From: Oreohelix idahoensis
Lineage: Eukaryota > Mollusca > Gastropoda > Stylommatophora > Oreohelicidae
DNA length: 64,000 bases
Reading direction: 5' to 3'
NCBI GenBank assembly: GCA_024509875.1
Contig: JAMPIV010011335.1
Coordinates: 496,001-560,000 of the forward strand
Part shown: in pieces, positions 34,921 to 46,173 of the stretch
Position numbering within the stretch: the first letter of the stretch is position 1
Layout of the letters: each line of letters opens with the position of its first letter
Notes under the pieces: generated by a model
Databases searched by the model: none
What the model was told of the DNA's origin: nothing
The model's input: only the letters and a program-made list of their open reading frames with translations
Made by a program: the position numbers and the translations under genes

Positions 34921-36968
34921 GATATCAACTCAATCACAGAGAACATGAAAGACGTGCTCATTGAATCAGCAACAGAAATACTTGGTAAAAGAAAGAAAAT
35001 AAACAAACCATGGGTTACAGATGACATTCTGAAGTTATGTGATACACGACGGGAAATGAAAAAGGTTAAGAAAGAGGTTCCTGAAGCAGCATGGCAATAC
35101 AGTATGGTGAATAAAAATATTAGAAAGAAAATGAAACAGGCCAAAGAAAAATGGGTAGCTGATCAATGTGAGTCCATTAATACGGGGCTAATAAAAGGTA
35201 ACAGCAAGGCAGTTTTTGACACATTAAGAAGACTATCAAAACCCCAACAGCCCAGGGTAACTGTCATAGAAGATAGCAATGGGGCTCTGCTCAATGAAAA
35301 AACAGCTGTAATGAGAAGGTGGACAGAATATTGTAAAGAATTATATAACTGTAAACTTGACACTGACTTAGGCATATTAAACAACATTAAGTGCGAAAAC
35401 AGAGAACTCGGAAATGCAGCAATACTACGGGAAGAAGTGGAAGAGGCTATATGTTCGATGAAAGGAGGGAAGTCACCGGGTGTGGATAATATACCAGCAG
35501 AGCTCTTGAAATATGGAGGACCAGATATAGTAAAAATCATGACAACAATTTGCCAGAAGATATGGAGTACAAAAAAATGGCCAAAAGAATGGACGCAGTC
35601 ATTAGTAATACCGCTTCCAAAGAAAGGAAATCTAAAAATGTGCAAGAACTACAGAACCATTAGCCTTATTAGTCATCCAAGTAAGGTGATGTTAAGGATA
35701 CTTTTGAACAGAATAAAACAGAAATCAGAAGAAATCTTGTCAGAGGAACAGGCTGGCTTTAGACCAAAAAGAAGTACCTCAGAACAAATCTTCAATATTA
35801 GATTACTGATCGAAAAACATCTCCAGCATCAACATGATTTATACCATAACTTCATCGATTTCACAAAAGCCTTCGATCGAGTCTGGCATGAAGGTTTATG
35901 GCAAATAATGAGAAAATTCAATTTTGATACCAACATCATAGATATCATTGAAGCACTATACAAGGACGCAAGCAGTGCTGTTTTTGCAAGCAATGACATT
36001 GGAGAATTTTTCAAAACAACTGTAGGAGTTCGCCAGGGATGTATCCTGTCACCAGTGCTCTTTAACATTTATCTAGAACATATTATGCAGGAGGCTCTCT
36101 ACGATTATAAATCAACCATATCGATTGGAGGCCGACCTCTGTGTAATCTACGTTTTGCTGATGATATTGATCTGATAGCTGGAACAGAATCAGAACTTCA
36201 AGACCTTACCTCTAGACTGGAGAAAGTAACAAGAACATATGGGATGGAAATTAATATAGAAAAAAGCAAGATATTGGTGAATAGCCATAAGAAACATGTT
36301 CCGACCAACATTACGTTAAATGGGCAAACGTTAGAAGAAGTTAACACCTTTAAATATCTCGGGTCCACTATATGTAGTGATGGAAGATCAAATAAAGAAA
36401 TCAAGACAAGACTTGAGATGGCCTCAGCTGCCATGACAAGGTTGAATGTGATCTGGAAAAGTAACATCAGTTTTCCTGTGAAGATCAAATTATACAAATC
36501 ACTTGTATTATCTATTCTCTTGTATGGGTGTGAGGGCTGGACACTCACTGCAGATACGGAGCGAAGGATTCAGGCTTTCGAGCATAAATGTTACAGAAGA
36601 ATTTTGCGCATTTGCTATAAAGAGCACAAAACAAATGTCTATGTTAGAGAGAAGATAAACACCTATGCAGGCCATCAAGAACCACTTTTGTCAATAGTGA
36701 AACGTCGAAAGCTTGCCTGGTTTGGGCATGTAACTCGTCATGACTCCCTTTCGAAAACGATCCTCCAGGGAACAGTCGAAGGTAAACGGAGAAGAGGAAG
36801 GCAAAGAAAATCCTGGGCTGATAACATCAAAGAATGGGCAGGACACGGTTTCTCCACACTTGTACGCATTGCTGAGAATAGAGAGCAGTGGAGGACCCTG
36901 TCTGCTGATGCTTCCACCATGGCACCCCTACGACCCATGACGGGTTATGGGTTGAGATGAGATGATGA
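34921..36968 (+). mobile_element. 5'-truncated LINE (RTE-like), inserted in the hAT
   Basis: A 2.05-kb non-LTR retrotransposon copy flanked by perfect 9-bp duplications tgagctcat (34912-34920 and 36969-36977). Joining the flanks restores continuous DUF4371-type coding sequence. The 3' end is ggttgagatgagatgatga, a short simple-repeat tail without poly(A), as in RTE-type LINEs. No endonuclease domain is present, so about half of ORF2 is missing at the 5' end. Copy 2246-2545 has the same tail. Confidence 0.9.
34945..36960 (+). CDS. LINE reverse transcriptase (endonuclease missing)
   Basis: 671 codons without a stop. Residues 20-100 are a linker; about 110-410 the RT fingers and palm: KGGKSPGVDNIPAEL (174-187), D305 in FIDF, QGCILSP (364-370), FADD (404-407); about 430-560 the thumb with LLYGCEGWTL; and a C-terminal WFGHVTRHD / RKSWADNIKEW region. 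The start is arbitrary: the insertion is 5'-truncated, and the real ORF began further upstream with an endonuclease. The intact frame indicates recent insertion. I assign RTE-like from the tail and sequence style; CR1-like is an alternative. Confidence 0.88.
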   Translation: MKDVLIESATEILGKRKKINKPWVTDDILKLCDTRREMKKVKKEVPEAAWQYSMVNKNIRKKMKQAKEKWVADQCESINTGLIKGNSKAVFDTLRRLSKPQQPRVTVIEDSNGALLNEKTAVMRRWTEYCKELYNCKLDTDLGILNNIKCENRELGNAAILREEVEEAICSMKGGKSPGVDNIPAELLKYGGPDIVKIMTTICQKIWSTKKWPKEWTQSLVIPLPKKGNLKMCKNYRTISLISHPSKVMLRILLNRIKQKSEEILSEEQAGFRPKRSTSEQIFNIRLLIEKHLQHQHDLYHNFIDFTKAFDRVWHEGLWQIMRKFNFDTNIIDIIEALYKDASSAVFASNDIGEFFKTTVGVRQGCILSPVLFNIYLEHIMQEALYDYKSTISIGGRPLCNLRFADDIDLIAGTESELQDLTSRLEKVTRTYGMEINIEKSKILVNSHKKHVPTNITLNGQTLEEVNTFKYLGSTICSDGRSNKEIKTRLEMASAAMTRLNVIWKSNISFPVKIKLYKSLVLSILLYGCEGWTLTADTERRIQAFEHKCYRRILRICYKEHKTNVYVREKINTYAGHQEPLLSIVKRRKLAWFGHVTRHDSLSKTILQGTVEGKRRRGRQRKSWADNIKEWAGHGFSTLVRIAENREQWRTLSADASTMAPLRPMTGYGLR

Positions 36969-36977
36969 TGAGCTCAT

Positions 36978-37640
36978 AAGCCAGTTTGATCCATTTTTAA
37001 CAGGGCACATTTCGAAATACGAGAATTCTGGAAAAGGAAATCCTTCTTACCTGTCCAAAACCACATGTGAGGAACTCATTGAACTAATGGCTCAAAAGGT
37101 CCACGCACTCATTATTGATGAAGTAAATTCTTCTGGTTATTTTAGTTTGTCAGTTGACTCGACACCAGATCTATCACATACAGATCAGTTAAGGGTTGTA
37201 CTTCGATACTTAAAAGAGGAGCAGCCTATTGAACGCCTTTTAACCTTTTTGGAACCTAAAAGCCATACCGGTGAGGAAATGACAAAGCAAGTGTTGCAGT
37301 ATTTACGTGAAGTTTGCAAACTAAATTTGTCAAAATGTAGTGGTCAGTCCTACGACAACGCTGCTAAAATGTCTGGGCGTTATAAGGGGATGCAGCAACA
37401 CAATGTAGGGGTCAGTCCTACGAAAACGCTGCTAACATGTCTGGGCGTTATAAGGGGATGCAGCAAAAAATTTTAGAAGAAAATAAGTTTGCTATATATG
37501 TGCCTTGTGCAGCCCATTCACTAAATCTGGTAGGCCGAAGTGCTGTTGACTCCTATCAAGTGGCAGTTAATTTCTTCTCTACACTGCAAATGCTCTTTAC
37601 ATTTTTTTTCACTCTCAACCAGCCGGTGGAAAATTCTTAA
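36978..37640 (+). pseudogene. hAT transposase DUF4371 / catalytic region
   Basis: Encodes ELISQFDPFLTGHISKYENS, TCEELIELMAQKVHALIIDE, FSLSVDSTPDLSHTDQLRVV (the catalytic-D region), SYDNAAKMSGRYKGMQ and FAIYVPCAAHSLNLVG, all typical of ZMYM-like hAT transposases. A 68-bp direct duplication (37342-37409 and 37410-37477) breaks the frame, and a stop follows at about 37640. Confidence 0.75.
37342..37477. repeat. 68-bp direct duplication within the hAT
   Basis: ggtcagtcctacgacaacg and the following 49 bases occur twice in succession with a few differences. The length is not a multiple of 3, so the duplication breaks the reading frame. Confidence 0.9.
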
Positions 37641-37938
37641 AAGTTTGTATTGGAAATGAATGTTTGTTAAAATCCCTCTCTGATACCAGATAGGAGGCAC
37701 ATTCTTTGGCAACAGCAGCAATTCTGAAGTCTTTCTTTAAGATTATGGGATCTTTAGAATGTCTAGCTGAAGACCAATCACAAAAGGGAGACACTAGAAG
37801 AAAAGCAGACAATATTGCAAATAAGATGCAAGAACTAGAATTTGTTTTCATGTTGAGCCTTTGGGATGAGATTTTGCAAAATTTTCAGAGAGCAACTCAA
37901 GTTCTGCAAAATGAGGATGTGAACTTAAAAACATGTGT

Positions 37939-38103
37939 AGATCTGTATGGGTCATTAGCTGACCAACTGCGCACTTCAAGAGATGACTTTGACAGATCTG
38001 TATGGGCCATTAGCTGACCAACTGCGCACTTCAAGAGATGACTTTGACAGATCTGTATGGGTCATTAGCCGACCAACTGTGCACTTCAAGAGATGACTTT
38101 GAA
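37939..38103. repeat. 55-bp tandem triplication within the hAT
   Basis: Three copies starting agatctgtatggg at 37939, 37994 and 38049, near-identical; a secondary expansion inside dead coding sequence. Confidence 0.9.
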
Positions 38104-38743
38104 AGATGTGAAGCAATTGGAAAGGAAATACTACCAGAAGTTCATTACAATGCAGCTCAGAGTCGTAAACGTATCACAAAGAAGGTACCCAGTGACGGAG
38201 AATGCACCAGAAGTATATCTGATTGCCAGAGATAAATGTCGTATCACCACTTTTTATACAATTGTTGACAAACTAGAATCTCAGATGAGAAGAAGAGGAG
38301 AGGTGTACAAAGAAATAGCGGACAGATTTTCTTTTCTAAGTGATGTGCCAAATAATGTCACTTCATCATCTACTGAAACTTAAAGGTACTCTCAGTGTTG
38401 TCAAAAGCTAATTGATGCTTACCCAGAGGACTTGAACACTAATTTCTCTGCTGAGCTTCAGCAGTTTCACTCATATGTGTGCCACAAGTTCAATTTATCA
38501 AAAATTGAACAAACAAGATTCAGTCATGCTGAACTTTATAAAATAATTAAAGAAGACAACACTGAGTGTGCGTTTCCAAATGTAGACATTGGCTTGCGTT
38601 TATTTTTAACATTAATCGTCACAAATTGCACAGCTGAGCGTTCATTTTCTCAGTTGAAGCATATTAAAAATCCCAACAGAACAACTATGCGACAAGACAG
38701 GCTGGATGCCTTGTCTCTGCTATGTATAGAAGCAGATTTGTGA
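38093..38743 (+). pseudogene. hAT transposase C-terminal dimerisation region
   Basis: 38432-38743 encodes ELQQFHSYVCHKFNLS, CAFPNVDIGLRLFLTLIVTN, CTAERSFSQLKHIKNPNRTT and DRLDALSLLCIEADL, the hAT family dimerisation motif (AERSFS-LK-IKN-R-TM). The 38093-38383 part is frame-shifted linker. The stop after LCIEADL is probably authentic. Confidence 0.85.
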
Positions 38744-39340
38744 CGTCAGATTAGTTTTGAGGACTTGATCAAAGACTTTGTAATTAAAAAAAGTAGGAGA
38801 AAACCTTTTAAAGTATAAGTAAAGTTATAAGTAGGCAAGAGTAAACACTATTTTGCATATTTTGATCCGTGTATGATGAAATGCTTTGTACCTTTAAGGT
38901 TAGACAGCAATGGAATTAAAGATGTTTTGTTTCGTACAAATGATATTTCTTCATTAAAATATATTTTTTTCAAAACTTTATCTACATTTATTTCAATAGA
39001 AAGAATCATTTTCAATAAGTTTGTTGTATTTACATTTTTCCCTTATAACAATTTTTGTTTACAAAATAAATTTTTTTAAAGTGTTGAAAATTTGCGTTTT
39101 TCTGTTGCCCTAGATATAAGAAAATAATTTGCTTATATTGCTTACTGCTATTTAATGTTCAATGAATAAAATTTAAGAAAAAAAGATTATATTTAATGTA
39201 GTTATAGGGCCTGGCTTTCAACAAAATTGAATTGTTAGTCTTTTCTTTCACATTCAGCACATTGAGTATTAATGTCTTGTCAGTTACACAATGGAAGGGC
39301 CGAGGGGGCACCATTGTTGAGCTGTGCTTGGGGCATCAGT

Positions 39341-39359
39341 TGGCCTTAATCCGGCCCTG
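39341..39359 (-). other. hAT right terminal inverted repeat
   Basis: tggccttaatccggccctg, the reverse complement of a cagggccggatt-type terminus. Confidence 0.7.
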
Positions 39360-40245
39360 AATGTGAACGATTACTTGTCCGCTGCCCTGTCTATAAGACC
39401 TATTGAGTGCATATCTTTGAGTGTGTATATGTTTCCCTTAAATACATGGGCAGCAACTGAAATCTCAGAAACGTAGATGATACCAGAACTAGTAACGTCT
39501 GCCGTACAGCTCAACGTACACGCTATATTTCAATACTTTTAATCGACCACTTATTTGTATCCTTTAAATAACGATTTGTAAATATGATTATGTTTCACGT
39601 CATCCAATTGAGTGCTTCCTCGAACGTCCGCGACAAAGTTATTTCATGATCGTTCTCAGCTTTATGTTTGACAAATCCCAGGCGGGCTGTCCTTGTCCAA
39701 GCCACTAAGTCCTGGGTGTGACACCGACACTCTTCGGGAATTCTAGGTTGTCTGTTGACTCGCAGACGGTAAAGCCTAGGTGGACTGGTTCATCAAGACT
39801 AGTGCAAAAATTGAGTCAACGGTCACACAGGGTGGCCATTTCTTTTTTAAATTGAGCACTTTTTTCATCTCAAGTGCTTCAACTCTTTCGTCTAACTGCT
39901 TGTTCAAAGCCAATTCTTTTGCAGTATACAGCAATATTGTAATTTTTTCTTTTGGATTTCAGTTTTAGCGTTATAAAGCTAGTCCAATAGCACAATCTGC
40001 CGCATGGGAGTAACCTGTTAGAGACACCATATACATTCAACGCAAAAGTTGGTGAAACATCAAAACTAAAATAAATCAACAAACAAACTGTCACGAATTG
40101 GTAGCAAATTTGAATTTTCCAATCCGTCCCAGCCCCTCTCCTATCCTTACTCTTTAAATTTTTATATTCTTACCGGCTATATGAACTTTATTTTTTTTAA
40201 ACTCTTCTATCGCGTCCGTAGTCTTATTATTTTCCGCTCCCCCCC

Positions 40246-40281
<36 letters not shown>

Positions 40282-41996
40282 CATGACTGGCTTTTGATTT
40301 CGTTTCTGGCCCTCATTATAAATTCATTGCTCGGTCCTCAGTAGCCAGCGCTCGCCAGCGCTCGCCAGCATACAATAACATGGCATCAGACACACCTGCG
40401 TGCGTGTTTGTAGGACACTAGCCCCGGAGAATGTCCTCACACGTAACAGTGTTTTGACCACTCTAGCCTATCCACGGGCGGCAACCTTAATAGGTCTCTT
40501 GTTGTTGAGCGGCGCAGACAACCCTTTGAAAGCTGGGTAACGTTAGGAATTACAGGGATTTTTGGTGTCTCTGATGTAGATTCTGTTTATGTTACTCGGG
40601 GTTACGCTAGAAAGCGCTGCAACCGGAGTCCAGTACGATGCTCACCGCGACCGTCTCTTTACGAATTGTGGCCGATCCATACACATCTGCTTTATTTGAT
40701 TTTTTAATAAAAGCTATAAGTATTTTTGTCTATTCTTAGATTTCTCTCAGTGTATTTTTTTTTTAACCCACTCAAGTGAGTGCAGACATTGCCCACAAAT
40801 TCTTTGTGAATGTTTTCTAAAGACGAGCTCAGAAACACATCTATATAAAAGTATTCCACTGAACTGACGCATATCCAATATGGTATCCAATACCATAATT
40901 ACCCCCGTAAGGTACTTCGGTCGGTCTGTCTGTCACACTTTGCACACCGTCATTTGCACACTTTTTTCTATTTTCGAGAGAGTGCATTAACTTTCGAGCA
41001 CAGCTAAGGGGGTGCAACTGTGGTTGAAAGTTAGACAATAATTGTATTGTTTCCCCTTATATGTACTCTCGTGAAAATAGCAAAGTGTGACGGTGTACAT
41101 TAAATCAACAGACAATCAAGATACTCTTCTGTCCAGTTTCATTCGGGAAACGGATTTAACTCATCCTTTTTCTTAAAAATAACCTTAAAATGTAAGTTTC
41201 TGATTGCTTCTTCAAGACAAAATTTTAACTTAAAGTATTGCAGACTTATTATTATGGATCAAAATGATAAGATGGCTAAAAAGAAGAGACGTTCGCGTCA
41301 TTCACAGCGAGCAAGCGAGACTATAGAAGAAGCAGCAATGTAATACGTGTAATAGAAACAACACACTATAATTAAAAACCTGCCAATTGTGGCGGGTTGT
41401 TTGCTAGTTAAAAATAATTAAAATTATTGCGATGTTCGGACCCGTCTTGCACAACTTGAGACTCCCTGGCGGTCCGTCTACCACTGCTTTGAGAAGCGTT
41501 ATGTTAGATGAATAGATGACATTCTACTCATCGTGCATGTGTCATACAAACTAAACGTGGGCTATGTCTACGCTTGATTTTTATTTTTATTTTTTTTAAT
41601 GTGCAATGAAACGTTGGAAATCATGGCAGCATGGTCTACTGTTAGAGGAACGCTATGTATAGAGACCACGTTACAGGTGAATGTGAAAAAGCTAAGTTTC
41701 AGTTCAAGTTGATGAAATGACTGACACATAAGTGTCCTTCATAATTTCACGGCACACTATAATACTTAAGTTCATAAAAAGGTAAATGCATAGGTAGTTA
41801 CTTATAGATACTAACACAGGGGAGTAAAGTGCTAGAGAGTTCACTATACTAGATCCAGCTTTATGAGTAGGGGTGACCAGGTATATAAGTGGGTGAATGA
41901 GGTAAATATTTTTTTATTCGCTGCAATCTTGAGACAACGCTTCTTAGTTTTTTGTGTGATGGATCGGTGGTTTCTGTTGTTGTTGCTGCTGTTTAA
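39360..41996. other. Intergenic DNA, low-complexity tracts
   Basis: Contains a poly(C) run of about 36 bases at 40241-40277, a doubled cgctcgccagcg at 40350-40370, and the short SINE-tail-like sequence at 41852-41882 shared with 1942-1972. A 30-codon basic open frame at about 41259-41349 is unrecognised. No gene is supported. Confidence 0.5.
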
Positions 41997-42083
41997 CTAG
42001 GGCTGCTGAGCTCGTCCTTTTTTCACAGCCAACGCCAAGTTGAAGAGTTTGTAGAGAGCCTGGTAGTAGCTTTCTACTTTCAA

Positions 42084-42242
42084 TAGAGAGTCCTGGGCAA
42101 GTGAGCACACGCTGAACTGTTTTGTGTGGAGCAGGTCATCTGTATATGGATGGGCACAGTTGTAGAGAATCCTGGGCAAGTGAGCACACGCTGAACTGTT
42201 TTGTGTGGAGCAGGTCATCTGTTTATGGATGGTTATAGTTGT
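42084..42242. repeat. 79-bp tandem duplication
   Basis: agagagtcctgggcaagtga and 59 further bases occur twice (42084, 42163) with few differences. It adjoins the LINE remnant at 42528-42940 and may derive from it. Confidence 0.85.
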
Positions 42243-42527
42243 GGTAATTAGGCTCATGGGAGAAGTTTAATTTGTTTAGGAGTTTGTTGTTTTTGTGTAG
42301 GTTATGATCTAAGCTGGAAGATTGTGCCCTGCTTCACACATCGTAGGTTACTGATGCTCTCATTCTTGGTGGATGAGTGGGTTCTTTATACAAGGCACGT
42401 CTTGTAGATCTTCTGCCCATCGGTTGAGCCATTCCTCGTTGACGTTATTTTGGAGTATTAATTTAGTTGTCTGCATATTGGCTGGAATGTGTATCTGAAC
42501 CAAGCTTCTCCGAGTTTTACAAGGTGG

Positions 42528-42940
42528 TCAGTTTTTTTCCTTGATTGGTGTGTCTGTGTATCCTGGTATCCACTGGAGAGTGACTCTGATGTTGTATGTT
42601 GTTAGTAGGCTGTCAATAGTTTCAGCCAGCTGTATTATTTCTTTATTTTCAGTTTGGAGGTATTCTTCTGAAGCTTGAATTGTTGATTTTGAATCATTGA
42701 AGTTTATGATAGATATCATATCATATCTTCATCCCTGGGGTGACGGGGTCAAGGACAATGTAAAGCACGTAAATCTTTTATCAGACAACACTAAAAACAA
42801 ATGGGACATTTTTCTAATATTCTGTTTTCTGTTCACTTATAGATTTTTACTTTGGAGGTGTCAGAAACCTTCAGCTGACTGCTGCCTTTATTAGAGCCAT
42901 TAGTGTAGATGTCTGAGGACGAACGATAAAGAAGAACTCC
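42528..42940 (-). pseudogene. LINE RNase H remnant, split
   Basis: On the minus strand, 42838-42940 encodes DIYTNGSNKGSS (an RNase H start, D-x-Y-T-(D/N)-G-S) and 42528-42719 encodes IDSLLTTYNIRVTLQWIPGYTD, the usual RNase H end (LQWIPGH-x-D). Between them lies the left arm of a 108-bp inverted repeat (42726-42833), so a foreign segment interrupts or replaces the middle of the domain. Confidence 0.6.
42726..42833 (+). repeat. Inverted repeat, left arm (108 bp)
   Basis: Reverse complement of 43274-43381 with two mismatches that I can see. The arms are about 440 bp apart. Neither arm resembles a known TIR. Confidence 0.95.
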
Positions 42941-43082
42941 CATAGATTGGTGGGTGATGATAACTAAACTTATTATTTGTAAAAGTTTATGTGTGAAATT
43001 CTTTCGTGGTGTCGCGGCACACCAGGCAGACACCGGTTGCGGAGCACTGTTGTAAATCACAAATGGTCATGAAACTTGGGCA

Positions 43083-43549
43083 CAGAGCCGGCCTTAGAAC
43101 TTTCGGCGCCCGGGGGAGGGAGGGCAGCAGTTTGACATGCGCACTTCCCCCCGTACTTGGAGCCGTGATAGTTAACTAAACTGTACTAGAAATTAAGTAA
43201 GATAATGAATATAATTGCAGATTTGCAGATCAGTGTTACATAGTTATTATTTACAAAAGAATAAAAAAAAAAAAACAGAAAACAGAATATTAGAAAAATG
43301 TCACATTTGTTTTTAGTGTTGTCTGATAAAAGATTTACGTGCTTTACGTTGTCCTTGACCCCGTCACCCCAGGGATGAAGAAGAACGACTAAGAAATAAG
43401 GGCTTTGTCCTGGGACAATTGTTGTCACAGCTGATGAAAGATCAAGCTTCTTACGGCAAAAATACATTTTTCCTTACCCGTTCCGGCGCCCTCTTGTCTT
43501 TACCGTCCAGGTTGGGCACTCCGGTCGTCCCGCTCTATGGCCGACCTTG
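43083..43549. mobile_element. hAT-type non-autonomous element (candidate)
   Basis: Starts cagagccggccttagaact and has ggcgcccgggggagg just inside, the known end structure of ZMYM-like hAT elements; ends tctatggccgaccttg, matching the inverted left end at 12 of 16 bases. The flanking 8-mers cttgggca and cttcggtt match only 5/8. The right arm of the 108-bp inverted repeat and a poly(A) run lie inside it. Confidence 0.45.
43274..43381 (-). repeat. Inverted repeat, right arm (108 bp)
   Basis: Mate of 42726-42833. High identity of the arms in otherwise decayed DNA indicates a recent event or gene conversion. Confidence 0.95.
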
Positions 43550-43671
43550 CTTCGGTTGATCACGTGGGGCCAGTATTACTGTTGAGAAGTACTCGGGAGT
43601 AGAGGAAAAAAAAATACGACTGTAGTTTGGCAACAAAACTCAAATCTTGTGTTTTCAGTAATCTGAAGTGC

Positions 43672-43960
43672 ATCAAGATAAATTAGAAGTTTACATGATC
43701 GACATATTATTTGCTCAGTGATACCACGACCTGCGGAACTCATCAAGTTAAACTAGAAGTTTACACGGCCGACAAATTATTTGCTCAGTGTTACCACGAC
43801 CTGGGGGCCTCACCAAGATAAACTAGAAGATTACATGGTCGACAAATTATTAGCTCAGTGTTACCAAGACCTGGGGGCCTCATCAAGATAAACTAGAATT
43901 TTACGCGATCGACAAATTATTGCTCTGTGTTACCACGACTTGGGGGCCTCATCAGGATAA
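43672..43960. repeat. 70-bp tandem repeat, about 4 copies
   Basis: Units starting atcaagataaac at 43672, 43742, 43812 and 43882, with a partial fifth at 43951. Each contains gacaaattattkgctcagtg and ttaccacgacctgggggcc. Confidence 0.9.
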
Positions 43961-44344
43961 ACTTCATGCTCTAACGTTAACGTGCAGCGGTGCTGACACG
44001 CACACTGATTTGAGTACACGAAATTTCTCAAAAGAAGAATTCCTGCACGCACACTGAGTTCACTACTATGCACAGCAATTGAACATCATGATGCAGCAAC
44101 TTTGTTCAACTAAACACGAAGAACTCAAAACACATTTGTCTATGTTCCCATTGTGTGTTTTTTTTCTGCTTCACCGAAGCGAACTCCTCTCACTCACGCA
44201 GCACTGAAGAAGGAGATTCCACCACTCAGTGAAACACGGTGGATTTGCGAAGGAAGAACTGTAAATACTTTTTATGAAAACTTGGATGACTTAAAAAAGT
44301 AACATAGAGCATTTCCTGTTAAAATGTAGGATAAATGAACAATA
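43961..44344. other. Intergenic DNA, nothing recognised
   Basis: No gene or repeat boundary seen. Confidence 0.4.
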
Positions 44345-44460
44345 GAGAAAACTAATATTAGATTATTTACATGCATGCAATTCATCCATAACTGTGAAAA
44401 TGGTGTTGAGAATAGATAGACCTAAAGAATTGCACAATATAGTAAAACAGTTTATAACAA
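44345..44460 (+). pseudogene. Possible LINE C-terminal fragment (related to 3163-3384)
   Basis: Encodes LDYLHACNSSITVKMVLRI then DRPKELHNIVKQF, parallel to the frame at 3163-3384. Confidence 0.4.
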
Positions 44461-44835
44461 GAACTAAAATTAATATATATGAATCAATGATGGTGCCAGG
44501 AAAAGGGGTAGTCTGATGGGGTGCTTGTATGGATGATGGCAGATAATTGGGGGATTTGATGTAATCTAGGACACCCACCAGGCTTTCTCACCCCTTTTCA
44601 TCCTGTTAACAACAAGGTAGTTATGAGAGACTTCATTTTAGTTTGTTGTTTGTTTTTTTTTTTTCGTTGTTTTAAAATTATTTGTTTATTTCTTGGATAA
44701 GGGAGGTCACACACAAAAACATTCATTCAAATTTAGTTTTGATTTACTCTATTTGGACTGAAAAAAAAAAAAACTTAAGAATCTGTATGGATAAACATTA
44801 GGAAGATTCGGGGATGATTTAATGAGTCGAATGGA
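44461..44835. other. Intergenic DNA, nothing recognised
   Basis: Poly(T) and poly(A) tracts at 44650 and 44761; no gene seen. Confidence 0.4.
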
Positions 44836-44987
<152 letters not shown>

Positions 44988-45585
44988 TTGGGAAAGCCTG
45001 GCATGTAACATGTTTAGGAAAAAAAAATGAGTTAGTGCCCTAAGGCCATTCTAAAGAAGATGTAGAAATTAAAATTTTATTGTTAAAACGCATTCGTCTC
45101 CAAAGAAATTTCAAAGCGTTTCAAAATTTAAAAGTCAATGTTCTCGCAACTCATTTGTTGTGACATGTCAGGTTAGGCCAACGAGGTCTTCATTTATAAA
45201 TATATACAGCTGACATTAAAAAATCCGGCCATCGATAATCCGGTTCCTTCAGATTCCCGGCATGGATTTCGGAGCGCATTTTTTAATTTACCGCGTTGGC
45301 GCGCCACTGTTTTCTGGAGCCGTTTATGTTTTGATGCAGCTGTTGGGTCTTGCTTGCACGTGTTTGTCATAAAATTAACAAGTGATACAACGTAAAAATA
45401 TCTCCAAAGGATAAAATGTAGGGATAAAAAGAATGTGTAAGTTACTAGAAGGCATGATCACCCACGCCGCGGGTCATCACCCGCCATGGAAATTAAATTG
45501 CTGAAACGGTTACCATTTGAACGGGATGAGAACGGCGGATCAAAAGGAAAAAAAAAATATGACTGAAAAATTGCGTGAGACTAGT

Positions 45586-46173
45586 GTTACGGTATATGAT
45601 ATTAACGCCGTCTGCTAAAGGTTATCAGACGTGCAATCGTAAAGGTTAAGACATTTAATATATTGCGATAGATGTTTCAATTATTGAACGCTCCATACAC
45701 GATCGATTATGACGTGTCTAGCGTTGTTTAGGACACAGTCGGTAACTAGGAGACGCTACCCTTTGTTACTTGACCGCCAAGCTGAATAGCTGCGTTTTTC
45801 TAACCTTCCAATTCAATGGCATGATATAGCCATTTATATGTGCATTTTTGATGGACCAGGGTCAGTCCTAGAACTCTATATGAGAGGAAAATTTATGGAG
45901 GTTAGTATTTAACTAGAATTCTCAGAAGGAGGAGAATAATCGTCAAATTCGTATGAAATATTCAGACTCGCAGTCTCACTGTCGGCAGGTAGCCATGTCT
46001 AGCTGCGCGTGCATATAGCTGTGATGTTCTGACGACAATACTGCATTGTATCCTTAAACGGACATTGACACGTAAACCAGCAGTCTACGTTATTGATTAA
46101 TTTATGCATGACTTATAAGGACTTATGTTCTGTTCCTGTTTGAAATGATCATCCTGTGTGTACATGTGATTAA
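45586..46173 (+). repeat. Element D 5' LTR, 3'-truncated
   Basis: 588 of 798 bp, collinear with 49047-49634 with no indel (constant offset 3461). Truncated by the internal deletion; the break is at gtgattaa. Confidence 0.93.

Larger units (their letters stand above)
33941..39359 (+). mobile_element. hAT (ZMYM-like) DNA transposon remnant, split by a LINE
   Basis: Transposase pieces in order: MKRVQLSGAQKRKLAK start (33952), a TTF-type zinc finger (34315-34578), the DUF4371-like region (34690-34911 and 36978-37640) and a hAT C-terminal dimerisation region (38432-38743). The right end is tggccttaatccggccctg at 39341-39359, the inverted form of the cagggccggatt terminus known for this hAT group. 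Frameshifts, stops and duplications show it is dead. A 2-kb LINE lies inside (34921-36968). The left terminus was not found. Confidence 0.8.

Noticed and set aside
41259..41349. 30-codon basic frame MDQNDKMAKKKRRSRHSQRA
   Set aside because: Could be a first exon, but there is no splice donor context or homology I can support.
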